Source of the DNA: Patella vulgata
Taxonomy: Eukaryota > Mollusca > Gastropoda > Patellidae
NCBI RefSeq assembly: GCF_932274485.2
Contig: NC_065884.2
Span: forward strand, 23,235,622-23,299,621
Length of the DNA stretch: 64,000 nt
Reading direction: 5' to 3'
This document shows positions 34,466-46,735 of this stretch, piece by piece. The translations under genes were made by a program, and so were the position numbers. How positions within the stretch are numbered: position 1 is the stretch's first letter; every line of letters starts with the position of its first letter. The notes beneath the pieces were generated by a model. It made no database searches, had not been told where the DNA came from, and saw only the letters and a program-made list of their open reading frames with translations.

Positions 34466-34594
34466 AAATTGGACCCAAGTTGAGTCCAACTTGACCGCAT
34501 TTCTTCTATAAAAGGGTTAGAGTTAGGGTTGGTATTCCCCAAGTAGACTGATAAATATGCGGCGGCTATGTTGGACTCAACTTGGGTCCAATTT
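34466..34594. repeat. Perfect 25-bp inverted repeat with a loop of about 79 bases
   Basis: 34466-34490 (AAATTGGACCCAAGTTGAGT...) is the exact reverse complement of 34570-34594. The loop contains AGGGTTAGAGTTAGGGTT. It could be a tiny MITE or a hairpin. No target duplication was identified. Confidence 0.75.
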
Positions 34595-35613
34595 ACGGCT
34601 GACCCTAGTCTATTGTCAATTTTTTTCCTGCAAAGGGAGGGAAGGGTGTGGTCTCTGGTCGGAAGTCTTATTAAGTGGCAGTTTTGTATCCGCGGACGTG
34701 ATTCTTGCCGATCATTGTTGTTGTCAAAATCGTTAAAAAGGAATTACCCCCGTTGTCATGTTGACGTTATTAGCAACGATCAAGGTGATCTAAAAGCGTT
34801 TATGCACTTAGCAGACTGATTCCGTTGCTGTTATGAAAGTCTTTAACTGGCTATAAGATAATAACCGAATGCATTAAGTTTTAGCGCCATTTGATGCCTT
34901 GGGGTGATACTTCACAATTTCTTTCAAAACTTTAACTCATGTGAAATGCGCGTCGGTTCTTTTGTCGTTCATTATATATGTTCATTTGTTTTCGAAAACG
35001 TTAATCCCAGTTGTGTCCAAATTAGGGCTATAAAATATCCACCGTTAACCATTTGGGTAATCTTCCTTCAACATTGCAGTTATTTTATCAATGGAATCCG
35101 ATGGTATTTCTTTTACCGTTTTACAGTGGTAGGCGGAAATGTCATAAAGCTGTTTTAATGCAAGGGAGGACCTCGGTATACCAAGATTAGCCCTCTATTT
35201 CCGGTTGATAATTATATATGTGGTTAAATGGTAAAATGTTATTACTGACTGACACATGACATAATTCATGTTTAACGGCTCTCAAGTAGATTCTCACCAC
35301 AGGCATTTATAAACTGTTTCCAACCTTCTGTTAAAGAGACATCCATGTCAGTCAGTACCGGTGTTTTCTAATAATGTTCAAAGATAGTCCAAAATGTTAA
35401 ATATCGCTATAAATAAAATGAATAATATGTATGACATTTGATTATTATAGAATTACTTATAAGAAGACAGAATCACCCAACATACTATCGAAACGCAAAC
35501 GCCACCAGGGAGAGAGATTTACATAGGCTAACCATATTTCCCAATCCAAATTCAGGTATATTCTGAATCAAAATATTGTTTAAGGGGAGTTATAGAAAGT
35601 TGTAATTCTTACG
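34595..35613. other. Intergenic, nothing recognised
   Basis: No coding region or named repeat is supported. Confidence 0.4.
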
Positions 35614-35902
35614 ATATACATTATAAGGGTTAGCTGTATTAAAGATATGCATTATAAGGGGGGGGGCGATCTTAGCACGTGCGAGCTGTATCATGCGGTC
35701 TGTCATTGATTCAACTGGCGTGGTTTCGATTCCACGGTTGTACGTGACAAGGAGTAGGGTCGCCTGTCCAGCCTCGTGGGTTTTCTCCTGGTCCTCAGGT
35801 TTCCTCCCACTGCTAAAGACCCCTACGCGCAAGCGAATTTTTAAAATAAAATTGAACCATGTGTTAGTCCCGAAATGACCTAGTTTGTGTCGAGTGGACG
35901 TT

Positions 35903-35950
<48 letters not shown>

Positions 35951-36047
35951 GCATTATAAGGATTGGCTTCATTCAAGGTATGCATTATAAGGGTTGGCTT
36001 CATTCAAGATAATGCATTATAAGGATTGGCTTCATTCAAGAAATGCA
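35614..36047. repeat. Tandem array of about 33-bp units, split by SINE-1
   Basis: Units resemble ATGCATTATAAGGRTTGGCT followed by TCATTCAAG. About two decayed units lie left of the SINE and three clean units to the right (35950-36047). Confidence 0.75.
35660..35950 (+). repeat. SINE-1 inserted in the tandem array
   Basis: A close relative of 28884-29159, with a shortened head (part of box A missing) and a long CT tail at 35909-35950. The flanking GCATTATAAGG (35649-35659, 35951-35961) fits a target duplication. Because the target is itself tandem, that is ambiguous. Confidence 0.85.
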
Positions 36048-36675
36048 CCGTATTCTTAATTTTCTTTTAGGTATGCTAATTTTTATATCTGCCTATGAAT
36101 TATGCATTGAAATAAATATGCCTCCAGTGATCTGATACCCATCTGCTGTAATCTGAAAGCAGCTTTAGCATATGACATTTTATAGATTCTTTAATGTATA
36201 TTGTTTTCTGTGTTAATCATTTTCCCTTTGATAGATTCCACATATGTGATTAAAATAATTCTATAAAGTTATATCAGTAGATCTGCTCGACCTTTTCTTT
36301 ATGCGTTTTCTTAGTTCAATTTTTATATAAAAAACCCAAATCCTCCCTCTAAACAGTTTTATGAACCCAAAGAACATTTCTGATGTCATTTCAACTTTAT
36401 TAATTAGTTTGCTTTTGAACAATTCATTAAATCAGGATGGGAAAGTAGACTTTTCATTTTGTTATTTGGTTAGCTTTGGCTGTATGTTTTCCATCTTAAG
36501 CATGTTACATGTTTCATGTATGTAGAAATAGCTCTCAAATTAAGTTTATTTTTCCATTTCTAAACATTAAAATTGGAGTGATGGCATTTGATTGGCACTT
36601 GAGCCGTATCATTTCATTTTGATGTTTTATTATATCTAAATACACATTTGACCTTTGTAAATGCTTACAGTGACA

Positions 36676-36985
36676 TTAAAGATGTATTATGTAAGATTAT
36701 GATAAAGAGATGGACGTTTTTGATATAATAGTTCAAAAAATAGATAATGAAAAATATATATCTTTGAAGACATAGTGTAGATCGTTCTTAGCCTCGGTTG
36801 TCCTGTTCATTTCATCGTTAAATCTTTAAATCTCGCAGATGTTTAAATCCATTTAAATCTGGGTCATCCGATGTTCTAGAGAGTTGATTATGGGTTTGTC
36901 ATGTTAATAAATGTTTCAATAATAATTTATAACATTTGAAGCCAAAAGAAAGACCAGCAGTGGGCAGATTTACTCACGAATATGA
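36676..36985 (+). repeat. MITE1 copy, 3' end lost
   Basis: Starts TTAAAGATGTATTATGTAAG and follows MITE1 through AAAGAAAGACCAGCAGTGGG. The terminal inverted repeat on the right is not recognisable. Confidence 0.65.
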
Positions 36986-39107
36986 ACCGAAACTCTTTAT
37001 TTACCAGTGAGTTTTGCTGAGTTAATCTTTAATCGTGCTTGACCACAGATCAAATGTAAGAAGTTTATAATTGCTAATGAATGAGTTGCTGCTGCTCCCG
37101 ACTGGTCAATCGGGATTTGTTAATCTGTGATTAAATACAAGTAATTTCCAAATCTGTGGGAATTAATTAACTACATGTATCTACTTAATACGTAATTGAA
37201 GCAGGTTACACCCCCCCCCCCCTTATAAAGTGGTATGTAGTTAAGCTGTGCACACCAATGCCCAGATAAATTGGAAAACCCATCCATCGCATTGAAGAAG
37301 TTGACATTCAATGTCACCTCATTATATTTCTAGATTATTTAATACGAACACAGTTTAATAAAAGTATAATATTGTCTGTAAAATTGTATTATATATCACT
37401 TTACCCGCGATCTACTGAACTATAGAGTTACAACAAATGCGAATAAAGGGGTTTTTAAAAATTCTCTTTATCGCTTTTCCACCAAGGCAATTTTCTAGTG
37501 AGCAGTGTTGACAGAAATTGACGGCTTGGTTCAAATCATTCCATTAATTCGACATTTATCACGAGTGAAGTTGAAAGAATCTCGCTTCTTTTACAGTAGT
37601 TATTTACCGCTGTATAAATACATTGTTTAAACGATGATTAAAACGCTATTTATTTTCTACACTTTTTGACCCAAAATTCGTCAAAGTCTGATAAATTCGA
37701 CTGCTGTTCGCCTAACTCCCTGACTTATCCTACCCTCTATTTACAGTCTAAATCAGTTCGCTTCATCTAGCCCAACATGAGACCTATTTCGTGTACAAAT
37801 TTTGATTTATGTTGAAGGAAGCTAAGCGAGAGATTTGGGCCTCAAAGACGTCGATGGGATTTGAACTAATTAATTATCTCTCATGCCTGCACAATTTCCC
37901 TAAATCGTGCCGAAGAATAAAGATGTGGTGATTAAAGATTCTTTCTACTTATTGATTAAGTGTAATTAAAGCTTTTTCTTGTTTTTATAAATACCCCGTC
38001 TTGAGATAAACGATTTAAACAATTATATAGCAATTACTTGAAATGTTGTCTGGGATTAGTCTAGCACAAACTCTACTAAGCTTGTTTTTTTTATTTCTAA
38101 CCCGAGTTAAATAAATAGGTCACGGACTGTATTTTACTATTATATTCTGTTTGTCTGTTTGAAGGGTAACTTATCTTTTTAATGGGATTCTTTTTGTTGT
38201 TGTTGTTGTTGTTGTTGCTGAACTATCTCAAAGTGTTTTCACTGTAAAAATAAAGAGATCTGTATATTAATATTAAAAGCACGTACAGTGCCACGTAATC
38301 CAACACTGAAAGGAAACCGAAGGAAACGGATATAACCGACGTACAAGCGGGCAATCGAAACGAAGCCAACGAATAATCTAAAGCGCACGCGTTAAAGCAT
38401 TCGCCCCCCCCCTCACTCCCCTCCCCTCCCCTCCCCTCCCCTCCCCTTGGTATGGTTAATGTGGCTGGCATACAGTGCCGGGTTTAGACGAAGAGTCCCA
38501 AGGCTACTCCACCTCTTAGATCCCTTCCAATTGCCCATCCTCAAGACTAGAGGAAGATTGTTTCAAAGATTGTTTAAAACCAAAAACAGTAAAGTGGTCA
38601 AAGACTATCGTGAGTGTAAGAAAGGTTTATGACAGTGTTACATTTTTATCACTATTGGCCAAATAATTTGCAGAGAACCTCATGTTAGACTGCCTTATAT
38701 ATACAATGTGTCATTCATGTACGATCTTCAACTAACTAAAGATTTCGGTTGAACAAGTTTGTATGCCAATGAATAGTTTACAGAACTAAATAAAATATAT
38801 TTGGAAGTATATCCCACTAGAAGGCTGTCGCTGACGGAACAATACAGACTCTGGTACGTATAAAACATAATTACATTATCTGCTCGACCCACAAAATCGA
38901 TATTTCGATTAAGGCGTTTCTTAATTGCATTATTTTCAAAAGGCTCGGCAATTTGATGTTAAACTTTCAGACATGGTAACTGGGTCATTTCTTCACATTT
39001 GGTGTCTGATTTGCATAATTAAGCCTAATGTTATCAATGGCTATCATGTGAAAACTGGGACTGATCTCTACAGTACAATGAAAATCCATTCCCACGGTGT
39101 GATGGTC
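36986..39107. other. Intergenic with simple repeats
   Basis: A poly-C run at 37209-37221, GTT repeats at about 38196-38217 and CCCCT-type repeats at about 38415-38447. No coding region is supported. Confidence 0.5.
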
Positions 39108-39319
39108 GGGGGGGGGGGGTCTAGCGGACTAACACGTGCATTGAGTCAAGTAGCATGGTTTCGACCCCATGCGTCTGCATGACAAGGTGAAGTCTAACCA
39201 GCCTAGTGGGGTTTCTCCGGCTCCTCCAGTCACATCCCACTGCTAAAGACGCGTCAAATTGTGTCATCTGTTAGTCTCGAAATGACCTAGATGGGTCGAG
39301 TGGACGTTGAACTCCATTT
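39108..39319 (+). repeat. SINE-1, diverged
   Basis: A G-run head, then GGTTTCGACCCC (box B), TGACAAGGTGAAGTCTAACC, ATCCCACTGCTAAAGACG, GAAATGACCTAGATGGGTCG and AGTGGACGTTGAACTCCATT. It lacks a good box A and has only a T-rich tail. Confidence 0.75.
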
Positions 39320-39942
39320 TTCACTGTTTCGTTCTCCCGGTGTAAAGAAACCTCGACTTCTAGTCCCAATCGTACATCGACATTACTTTTAATAACTTCC
39401 GCTATAAGTTTCTAAATATCATTTATTAAATTAAATGGAACCAGAATTAGCGGTAGATACATTTACACATCAAGTGTTTGTTGTTGCAAGTCTGGACAAC
39501 CTTAAAATTTAATATAAAAAAAATTCAATAAAGACCAAACCCTTTGGTTTATTAATTTCAAATGAACTGATTAAATCATCTTAATTTCGCATGTTATTAC
39601 ATACTTTTCAAATAAATGATGTTCTGCTTTTTTAATTTCCTCAAACACTTTAAACTAAAATTAGATGAATTTCAATCCAGTAATTCTCATTTTCTTGCTC
39701 ATTATTCAATTTATAATACATTTTGTTGATAATTTATTAGGAATTAATATTTTGTGTAGGAAGTCCACCATGTCTGGTAAGACCTACGCACGCCTGTTCT
39801 AGGGCGTTCAGACACAGATTATGACCATTTACTAACATGTACGGAAATAAACAACAGGGATACTGACAAAGACAAAAGAAAAATGGATTGAAAATAAAAG
39901 ATAAATTTCTCATAAATAAAGTGTAGTATTAGGTGTCCTAGA
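39320..39942. other. Intergenic, nothing recognised
   Basis: AT-rich, with no coding region or named repeat. Confidence 0.4.
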
Positions 39943-40057
39943 GTAAGGGAGCTAGGTTCAGGTTGTTTCGAAAATCGCGTACAAAATGTCTACCATGCTA
40001 GATGAGTGGACAGCGGTGCCAGATACTCTGTACCTTGATTCAGGGGATTTTGCGTTC

Positions 40058-40814
40058 TTAAAGGAGCTAAATCGCTAACATTTGGGACCTAGAAATTGAC
40101 AAAAATGGGTCGCAACGCATATAATACTGTACTATGAATGTATATAAACTGATTTACATTCAATGGTTTCCGTTTTTAGTCCAATTTCAAATCAGTTATG
40201 TTCGGCAAAATAGAAAGAGAGAGAGAGAGAAATGGGGTTTAACGTCCACTCGACACAAACTAGGTCATTTCGGGACTAACATATGGTTTAATTTTATTTC
40301 AATAATTCGCTTGCGCGTAGGGGTCTTTAGCAGTGGGAGGAAACCGGAGGACCCGGAGAAACCCCACGAGGTTGGACAGGCGACTCTACTCCTTGTCACG
40401 TTCAACCGGGGATCGAAACCACGCCAGTCGACTCAATGACAGACTTTATGATACAGCGCGCGCACGCTAACCATTCAGCCATCCAACCCCCCTCGGCAAA
40501 ATAAGCCAGCAGTCTCGAGCGAGTGCAAATTTCTAGCGCCTGGTTATTCCAGTCTACATACGCCGTTTGATTTGGTGCAATGTATCTAGCCTCGTCCCTC
40601 GAGTCTCTTGATAGAACTGGGGCTGAAGCGCATTATGGTACACGATTCGTGTACCAATGGTAAACTGTTTATTTTGTCTTAAATATTGGATATCAAAAGC
40701 CCATCTTTTTCTGGTAAGATCACAACATGAATGTTGATATAATTTGACAAATAAATCGTGTTTCCAATGTTGAAGATTTTGGATGATATTGAGTTAGAGA
40801 CTAAACTACTTTAA
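40058..40814 (+). repeat. MITE2 nested in the 1.5-kb element
   Basis: TTAA at 40058-40061 and 40811-40814. The tandem duplicate of the surrounding sequence (around 41123-41126) has one TTAA and no insert. The filled and empty sites are therefore preserved within the same element. The copy is itself split by SINE-1. Confidence 0.85.
40213..40492 (-). repeat. SINE-1, full length, nested in MITE2
   Basis: Inverted copy with a GA run at its left edge (tail) and the head near 40480. Perfect 11-bp target duplication TCGGCAAAATA at 40202-40212 and 40493-40503. It is very similar to 28884-29159. Confidence 0.9.
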
Positions 40815-41569
40815 GTTCGTGTTTTGTCAGGATCAATAGAGAGAAACTTTTATCGCAAAAATTAATGTTGTACGCGGAATTCGAATTAACTAATCTCTAA
40901 GGGGTGGTGGGGGGTGGGTGAAGGGGGTGGGGTCTTAAGTGGGGAAGGATTGGTCGGGGGTCTTCTTAAGCAGTGATTTTGATGACATCTGAGGTTGGTC
41001 GACGTATGCACGAAAGTTGATCGTTGTACTCGAAAGTCGAATTAAATCGTCAATTTGGATCATTTCACCCATGGGCCCAACGTTTTTCGTTCTTATCTGA
41101 GACAGAATGAGATTTCGCGTTCTTAAGTTAGTGTTGTGTTCTAGTGGACTAATAGTGAAACTTTTAACGAAAAAATTAATGTTGTACGCGGAAGTCGAAT
41201 TAACTCATCTCTTGGGGGGGGGGGGGGTAAGGGGGCTCTTCTTAAGGGAGGAAGGAAGGGTCGGGGGCCTTCTTAAGCAGTTGATCGACTTATGCAAAAG
41301 TCGAATTAAACTCAATATTAAGACGTGATTTGTCGGACCCTTCACCCCCATGGGAAGGAGACCCGCAACTTAAGTATCAAGGTAAAGAGTATCGGTTACC
41401 GCTGTCCACTCATCTAGTATGGTAGAAATTTTGTACGCAATTTTCGAAACAACCTGAACCTAGCTCCTTTAATTACTATACATAATAAGCTTACACTGCC
41501 TGGTGTGCCACACCATCATTTTCCAATTTATTAAAAACTAAGGCATTGGACAGAGATTATAAGATCTGT

Positions 41570-41804
41570 CCCCGGTTGCAGAACGCATTCTCGGACGTAA
41601 GTTAAGAATTTACTTAACTTTCAATCACTGTTTATAGAAAGAGTTTGATCCAGAAACACACACATTGCACATAATTTCTTATTGATGTATATGATACATT
41701 AAAACAACAGAAGTTTTATAAGGGGCTATATTTTAGTTAAAATAAGGCTATCAATTTTGAGTCAATTCTTTAATTAAATCTGAGAATGTTTTGTGAAACC
41801 GGGG
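41570..41804. repeat. MITE with CCCCGGTT-type ends
   Basis: The left end CCCCGGTTGCAGAACGCATT and the reverse complement of the right end CCCCGGTTTCACAAAACATT, followed in both by CTC(A/G)GA, form inverted ends. About 235 bp, non-coding. Confidence 0.65.
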
Positions 41805-41812
41805 CCTGAAAT

Positions 41813-43438
41813 GATAACAAACATGGGCGTGTTATATTTATAGTTTTGAACAAATTCGAGATGATGACCATATATAAACCATAACTATATATAAACTGCC
41901 GTAGGTTAGTCGAAGCAACTTAAATGATCTAAGAATTGGAAATTGAACTGTTGTTTTGATAGAATGGGTTCTATTATGTGATGCATACTGTTACTGAAAG
42001 ATGTGTTAGTCATTATATTATTTGCACGATAGTAACTACCTGCTCTTCGTGTAAGTATGAAGGGGCATTAAAAATATATCAACCTTCGCAGTGTTTTAAA
42101 TGATGCATATAATGAAAATAACATCATAATTAGCCCCATATTATTCTTGTTATTTAAAGGGAGATTTTATGGAAATATCGGAAGTCAGTCGAAATAGGCA
42201 AAATAATATGCCTAAATATAACTCGAACTAATGTTTCCAATGTGCGAATAATATGTATCGGTTCTATTTTGAATGAAATATATTTAAAACATTCGAGTAC
42301 GAAACTAACTAGAAACATTGATTGTCTTAAAAAAACAGTTCACACTTTACGTTTGTAAAAGCGTTATTTATAGAAATAAGTTCATAATAATAAAATTATT
42401 TAATTTATATTCCAAGATATAAAGCATGTTTAATTATCTGTCGAAGGATCGTAGAAGCTTTTAATCTAACCCCAAGGAACTTAATGACGCTATGTGGTGC
42501 GTTTTCGAAGGAATAGCAACGCCCAGTGGTGTTGGATACGAGTTTCAGTCTATAGCAACCATCTTGTGTCTGGATAAACTCTACGGAGTGACAACTTCCT
42601 GTTATACTTTCATTTAGTTTATTTATCGGCTAGTGATATAATTTTGATGGTTATGTTGTTGCTACCCTCTTGGCAAAGTTCACAAAAGCTATCACAAAGT
42701 CGCATTTATCTGTTAGGTAACTCCTATAGACTGCTTTGGCGATTGTATCTTGGGCTGAAACTTCCAAACAAGGTTTTTGAGGACGTCTCCTTTAAAAGTA
42801 ATACCAATAAACAATCGTTCAGATGTTGTTTTGGTTTCCTTATTTATATTATATATAGTAGTATATAGAAAAAGGAAAACCTATGTTTAAAGAGTCTATT
42901 TTTATCATTATTATGAAGTCAACCGCATATCATACCGCTAGCTCATTACCAAACCGTGAAAAACTTCTAAGATATGTTCTACGTAGGGGTTACGAATGGA
43001 CCAACTGCACAGACAGTTGATGTGTTGCATATGATTTACACATGTTTCGTACTACAGGTGTACAGCAATGGCTGTTCCATATATATTATTATAAGATTAT
43101 CATGTATTTATTTTATTTTTCCTTTGATACCAACGCATGGCGGAAACATATTAAAAACAAATAAACAAAGTTTCCGTGATAATTTGAAGTAAAAATTCGC
43201 AGTTCCTTCCGGCGTTGTACTGGGTATTTTTTAAATACAAGCCGCGATCCACACTCACCCATTCTACAATTGGTCATGGTCTGGCCACTACGATAACCGA
43301 TGGTTCTCAAACGTTTGAAGACCAGCTTAGGTCAGTGTCATGGTTGTTTTCGTTACTTCCGGTGTTGTGTTTTGTATTGGAATCTGTTTTTTTTCTCGGT
43401 ACCTTTTCCTAAAATCGTTTATTTCTGTCTATTGGTCA
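41813..43438. other. Intergenic, nothing recognised
   Basis: The open stretches here show no motif that supports a gene. Confidence 0.4.
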
Positions 43439-43593
43439 GGGCCCTGTTTCAGGAAATTGTAACAAAAGATAAAATCCGAATTTTAGTAGATACTTAAATT
43501 TGATTGGCTAAGCACTAAAATCAATCTAATACTGTCCAATCAAATTACTAAAATTTGGATTTTATCTTAGTTAAAATTTTGTGAAACAGGCCC
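43439..43593. repeat. 155-bp foldback MITE (GGGCCTGTTTC type)
   Basis: Ends GGGCCCTGTTTCAGGAAATT and, inverted, GGGCCTGTTTCACAAAATTT, with further pairing through GATAAAATCC. The same family is at 57638-57792. Confidence 0.8.
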
Positions 43594-44559
43594 CCGGTCA
43601 CTATGTTGGCCTATTGCTCTCATACTTTTGAATACCAGATCAGGTTGTTTTGTGGCTTTCGTGGTTTGATTTGGTATCCGGTCTGGCTCGGTACCTTTGT
43701 ATTTTTAGTAACAAATAAAAGAAGACCTTGTTATTTTTGTAACTAAAATGGTAGATACACATAAGATACAAAATACACTAATACACCGAATTAGACCCAA
43801 TAATAATAAATTTAAAAGAAAATTATGTAAACAAATATGAAATACGACACCAAAACAAAGATCTTTATTAAAAATAAACAATTCTTGAAAGCTCTCAACA
43901 GAATGTTTCATAAAGACAATAAAAACAAAAGTTAAGCACCATGATAAATCAATTCTCGACTGTTATGAAATGGGAACCGTATACACACATGGAAACAAAT
44001 ATGTAGAGGGTTCACTTCTGGTAGTACCATATAATGGCGTTGCTGAACACCTTTCCACGTTTATTTTTATTCTTTCGCGAAATGAACAACACAATGATTT
44101 GTTATGCCCGTATAGCGTTGTTTAGATAACACATTTAGATATACACGTTTTTCGCCGACAAAATACATCACTGTTTATATATTTGAGAAATGACGCGTTT
44201 CTACAACGGGTGGTGGTATTAGATTTATACTTAAAGTTATTTTCACTTAAACAAAAAATGTCTATTAAGTCACATGTTTGTAACAGTAAATAGTGTTGCC
44301 TTGGAACAGTAAACTACCATCTTCCCAGACATTATGTTGTTTTTAAAAACCCAAGCTCAAACTATCAACCTATTTAACCATGAAGTGTCGTGTACAAGGC
44401 GAAGTATTCTTATATACTTCAAGTTCATCCGATGCCAATTTACTAAATTCGCAAAGCAGTTATTGTATTTTAGACCTATGTCTACATTGGTGATCTTTTG
44501 GCCATAGCATTGCAGAGAAATGGTATTTAAAGTCACTAACATAAACAGTGTCATTTCAG
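43594..44559. other. Intergenic, nothing recognised
   Basis: No coding region or named repeat is supported. Confidence 0.4.
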
Positions 44560-44702
44560 GACTAGTATATATGGATCAACAGAGGTTGGACAGGCAACCC
44601 CACACCTTGTCACGTACAAGCTGATAATCGAAACAACGCAAAGTGACTCAATGACAGACATCATGATATAAAACGCACGACTGAAACCACTAGACACCCC
44701 CA
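44560..44702 (-). repeat. SINE-1 fragment, inverted
   Basis: Contains TTGGACAGGCAACCCCACAC, CTTGTCACGTACAA and GACTCAATGACAGACATCAT, then a head ending CCACTAGACACCCCC, as in inverted SINE-1. The 3' half is shortened. Confidence 0.7.
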
Positions 44703-46549
44703 CGCCTAAAACATTACAATGTGCCTTCCGATGAGTAGCTATCTAGGTCAAAATCATCGTGCCACCTGGATCAAAACTATCGCACCACCTGGACACCTTA
44801 ATCAAAACTATCTACTCATAAAGATCACAAATATATCAAAAATGAAATAAAATCTAGCGCATTACAGTAACAATTGCAAAGATACAAACAGATTATTAGC
44901 TGAAAATATTATGTCAAGAAACAAATAAACAATAAACAAAATCCTAAGTGATTTCTGTAAAATATTTATAAAACCGATATCCTACCCATTCACATTTTTT
45001 TTCAGTGAGAAATTTTTATCACACACTGTTTAAAACGCCACCGATAAATCACAACAAATTAGATTATTAACTTATTAAAAACAAACGTGAAAATGATTGA
45101 TCTCCAAAACAAACATCCATCTTGAGATGTCGCTAAAATAAAACATCATTGACAAAAAAAACATCACCAAGTTTCTAAGAAAATGATTTGAAGGCGCCAT
45201 CCGTCTAGAGAGCAGCTTCTCCAGAAACGGCATTTTAATAGTCTGTGACAGAGACATAGGAGAAACAAAAAGGTGATGAATTCTTTTAAAGATGGCTGTA
45301 TTATAAAAATGATTGCTAATGCCAAAGGTTGATAGCAATGAACGGCTCCCTTTTCTACCAGAAGAGATTTATCTTAGTTATAAAGACATAGTAAATTGCC
45401 ACCATTTATTCTGATATCAGCGTTATTCATACTTCTATTCTTCTGGAATTAGCTCGTGTAATCAAAGTCGGTAGCTTTGATCGACTACTGCTTACTAATA
45501 TTAGACACTGCGAATATTTTTACCCTTACCAGATCTTTCGAAACTGACAGTATACAATAATTTAAATAACCCTTTCGAGGATTGTTATTCAAAATAAACA
45601 CCGAAAACGGATAATTTAAGCATCGTCAGGTCTGGAAGTTGTCGATCTGCTAAAAGGAACGACAATTTAATGTATATTAGCGAGGGTTGATTAATAAACT
45701 TTATTCAGGAAAAGAAGAGCGATGAATTTCTGAAGATGTGGTCAGCCAAGGCATCTGACTAAACTAAGATTTGTTGCGATTCGTTTTTAAATTTCTTTCG
45801 TTTCCTATTTCGTATCTTATGATTATCGGATATCATTTTACTTTATGACATGTGACAATTTCTATGCATATGACTATTATACTGTAAACAGCCAATGAAA
45901 GTGCCAGTGTAGCAATCCAGCCAAGACATTGCCCACTGATTTATAAGAAAACTAGTCACTGGAGTATCGTGGATGTCAGACGACGTCAGCCATCTGAATA
46001 CAACTCGATCTGAATTATGTTAGATTTTATGGACTGTAGAAAATCCGAGCCATAGAAACGAAACGAAATAAAGATATAATTTGAATTAGACTATAATCCA
46101 GGACAAAAAGGGGTTTGCAAAGTGGACATGGTTACATAGTAACTTTTGTATTCTGAGTACGTGCCTTTTTTGGTGTCCATACCCTGGGGTTACTTTTACT
46201 TTTACCAAAGTCCAAGCTATCCCTCCATTTAGATACAAATAATGACAACCAGTGTGTTCTGGACATAGTTTTAATCTTACTAGAACACTTGATTCTCCTT
46301 TTGGAGGGAAGTTTACATAGTTAAAAATTATGCTTTTACATTTTTTTCGAACTCGGTTATGTCCGCAAAGAAATTATACCGGATGGTATCATGACTAGTA
46401 CCATCTTGTTCAAGATATCAGTAAATATACACAAACCTGCCATGTAGTAAAACATTCAAGTTCATTCAGGACAAAGTTCGTAACACCGGAAGTGCAAGAA
46501 TACCTGGCCTCGGTTTGATATGTATGTACTTATATATCGCCATATTGAC
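44703..46549. other. Intergenic, nothing recognised
   Basis: No supported coding region. A tract near 46050 (GAAACGAAACGAAATAAAGA) resembles a MITE-M end but is too short to call. Confidence 0.4.
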
Positions 46550-46551
46550 AT

Positions 46552-46735
46552 AAATAGCCTTTCTTTTATTTGAAAGAATGAATCTGTGTTATCATAAACA
46601 CAGTTTACAATTTGAAATGCTAACTGTATTCTGAATGCCAAATGCCTACAAATAGCCTTTCTTTTATTTTGAACAATGAATCTGAGCTATCATAAACGAA
46701 AAACAACAAATCTATTTAAAAGGCTAACTTTATTC
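46552..46735. repeat. Two-copy direct duplication, about 100 bp
   Basis: AAATAGCCTTTCTTTTATTT then GAATGAATCTG(T/A)G(T/C)TATCATAAAC occurs at about 46552 and 46654, followed in both by a GCTAACT-TTATTCT-like end. Confidence 0.7.

Larger units (their letters stand above)
39943..41472. mobile_element. 1.5-kb non-autonomous element with inverted ends of about 90 bp
   Basis: 39947 to about 40040 is mirrored by about 41380-41468 at roughly 90% identity; both ends read GGAGCTAGGTTCAGGTTG inward. The right end abuts TTAA (41469-41472) and the left end GTAA, a likely decayed TTAA. The interior contains two tandem copies of a segment of about 250 bp (about 40815-41095 and 41127-41340). The first copy is preceded by a nested MITE2. 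No transposase is present. Confidence 0.75.
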
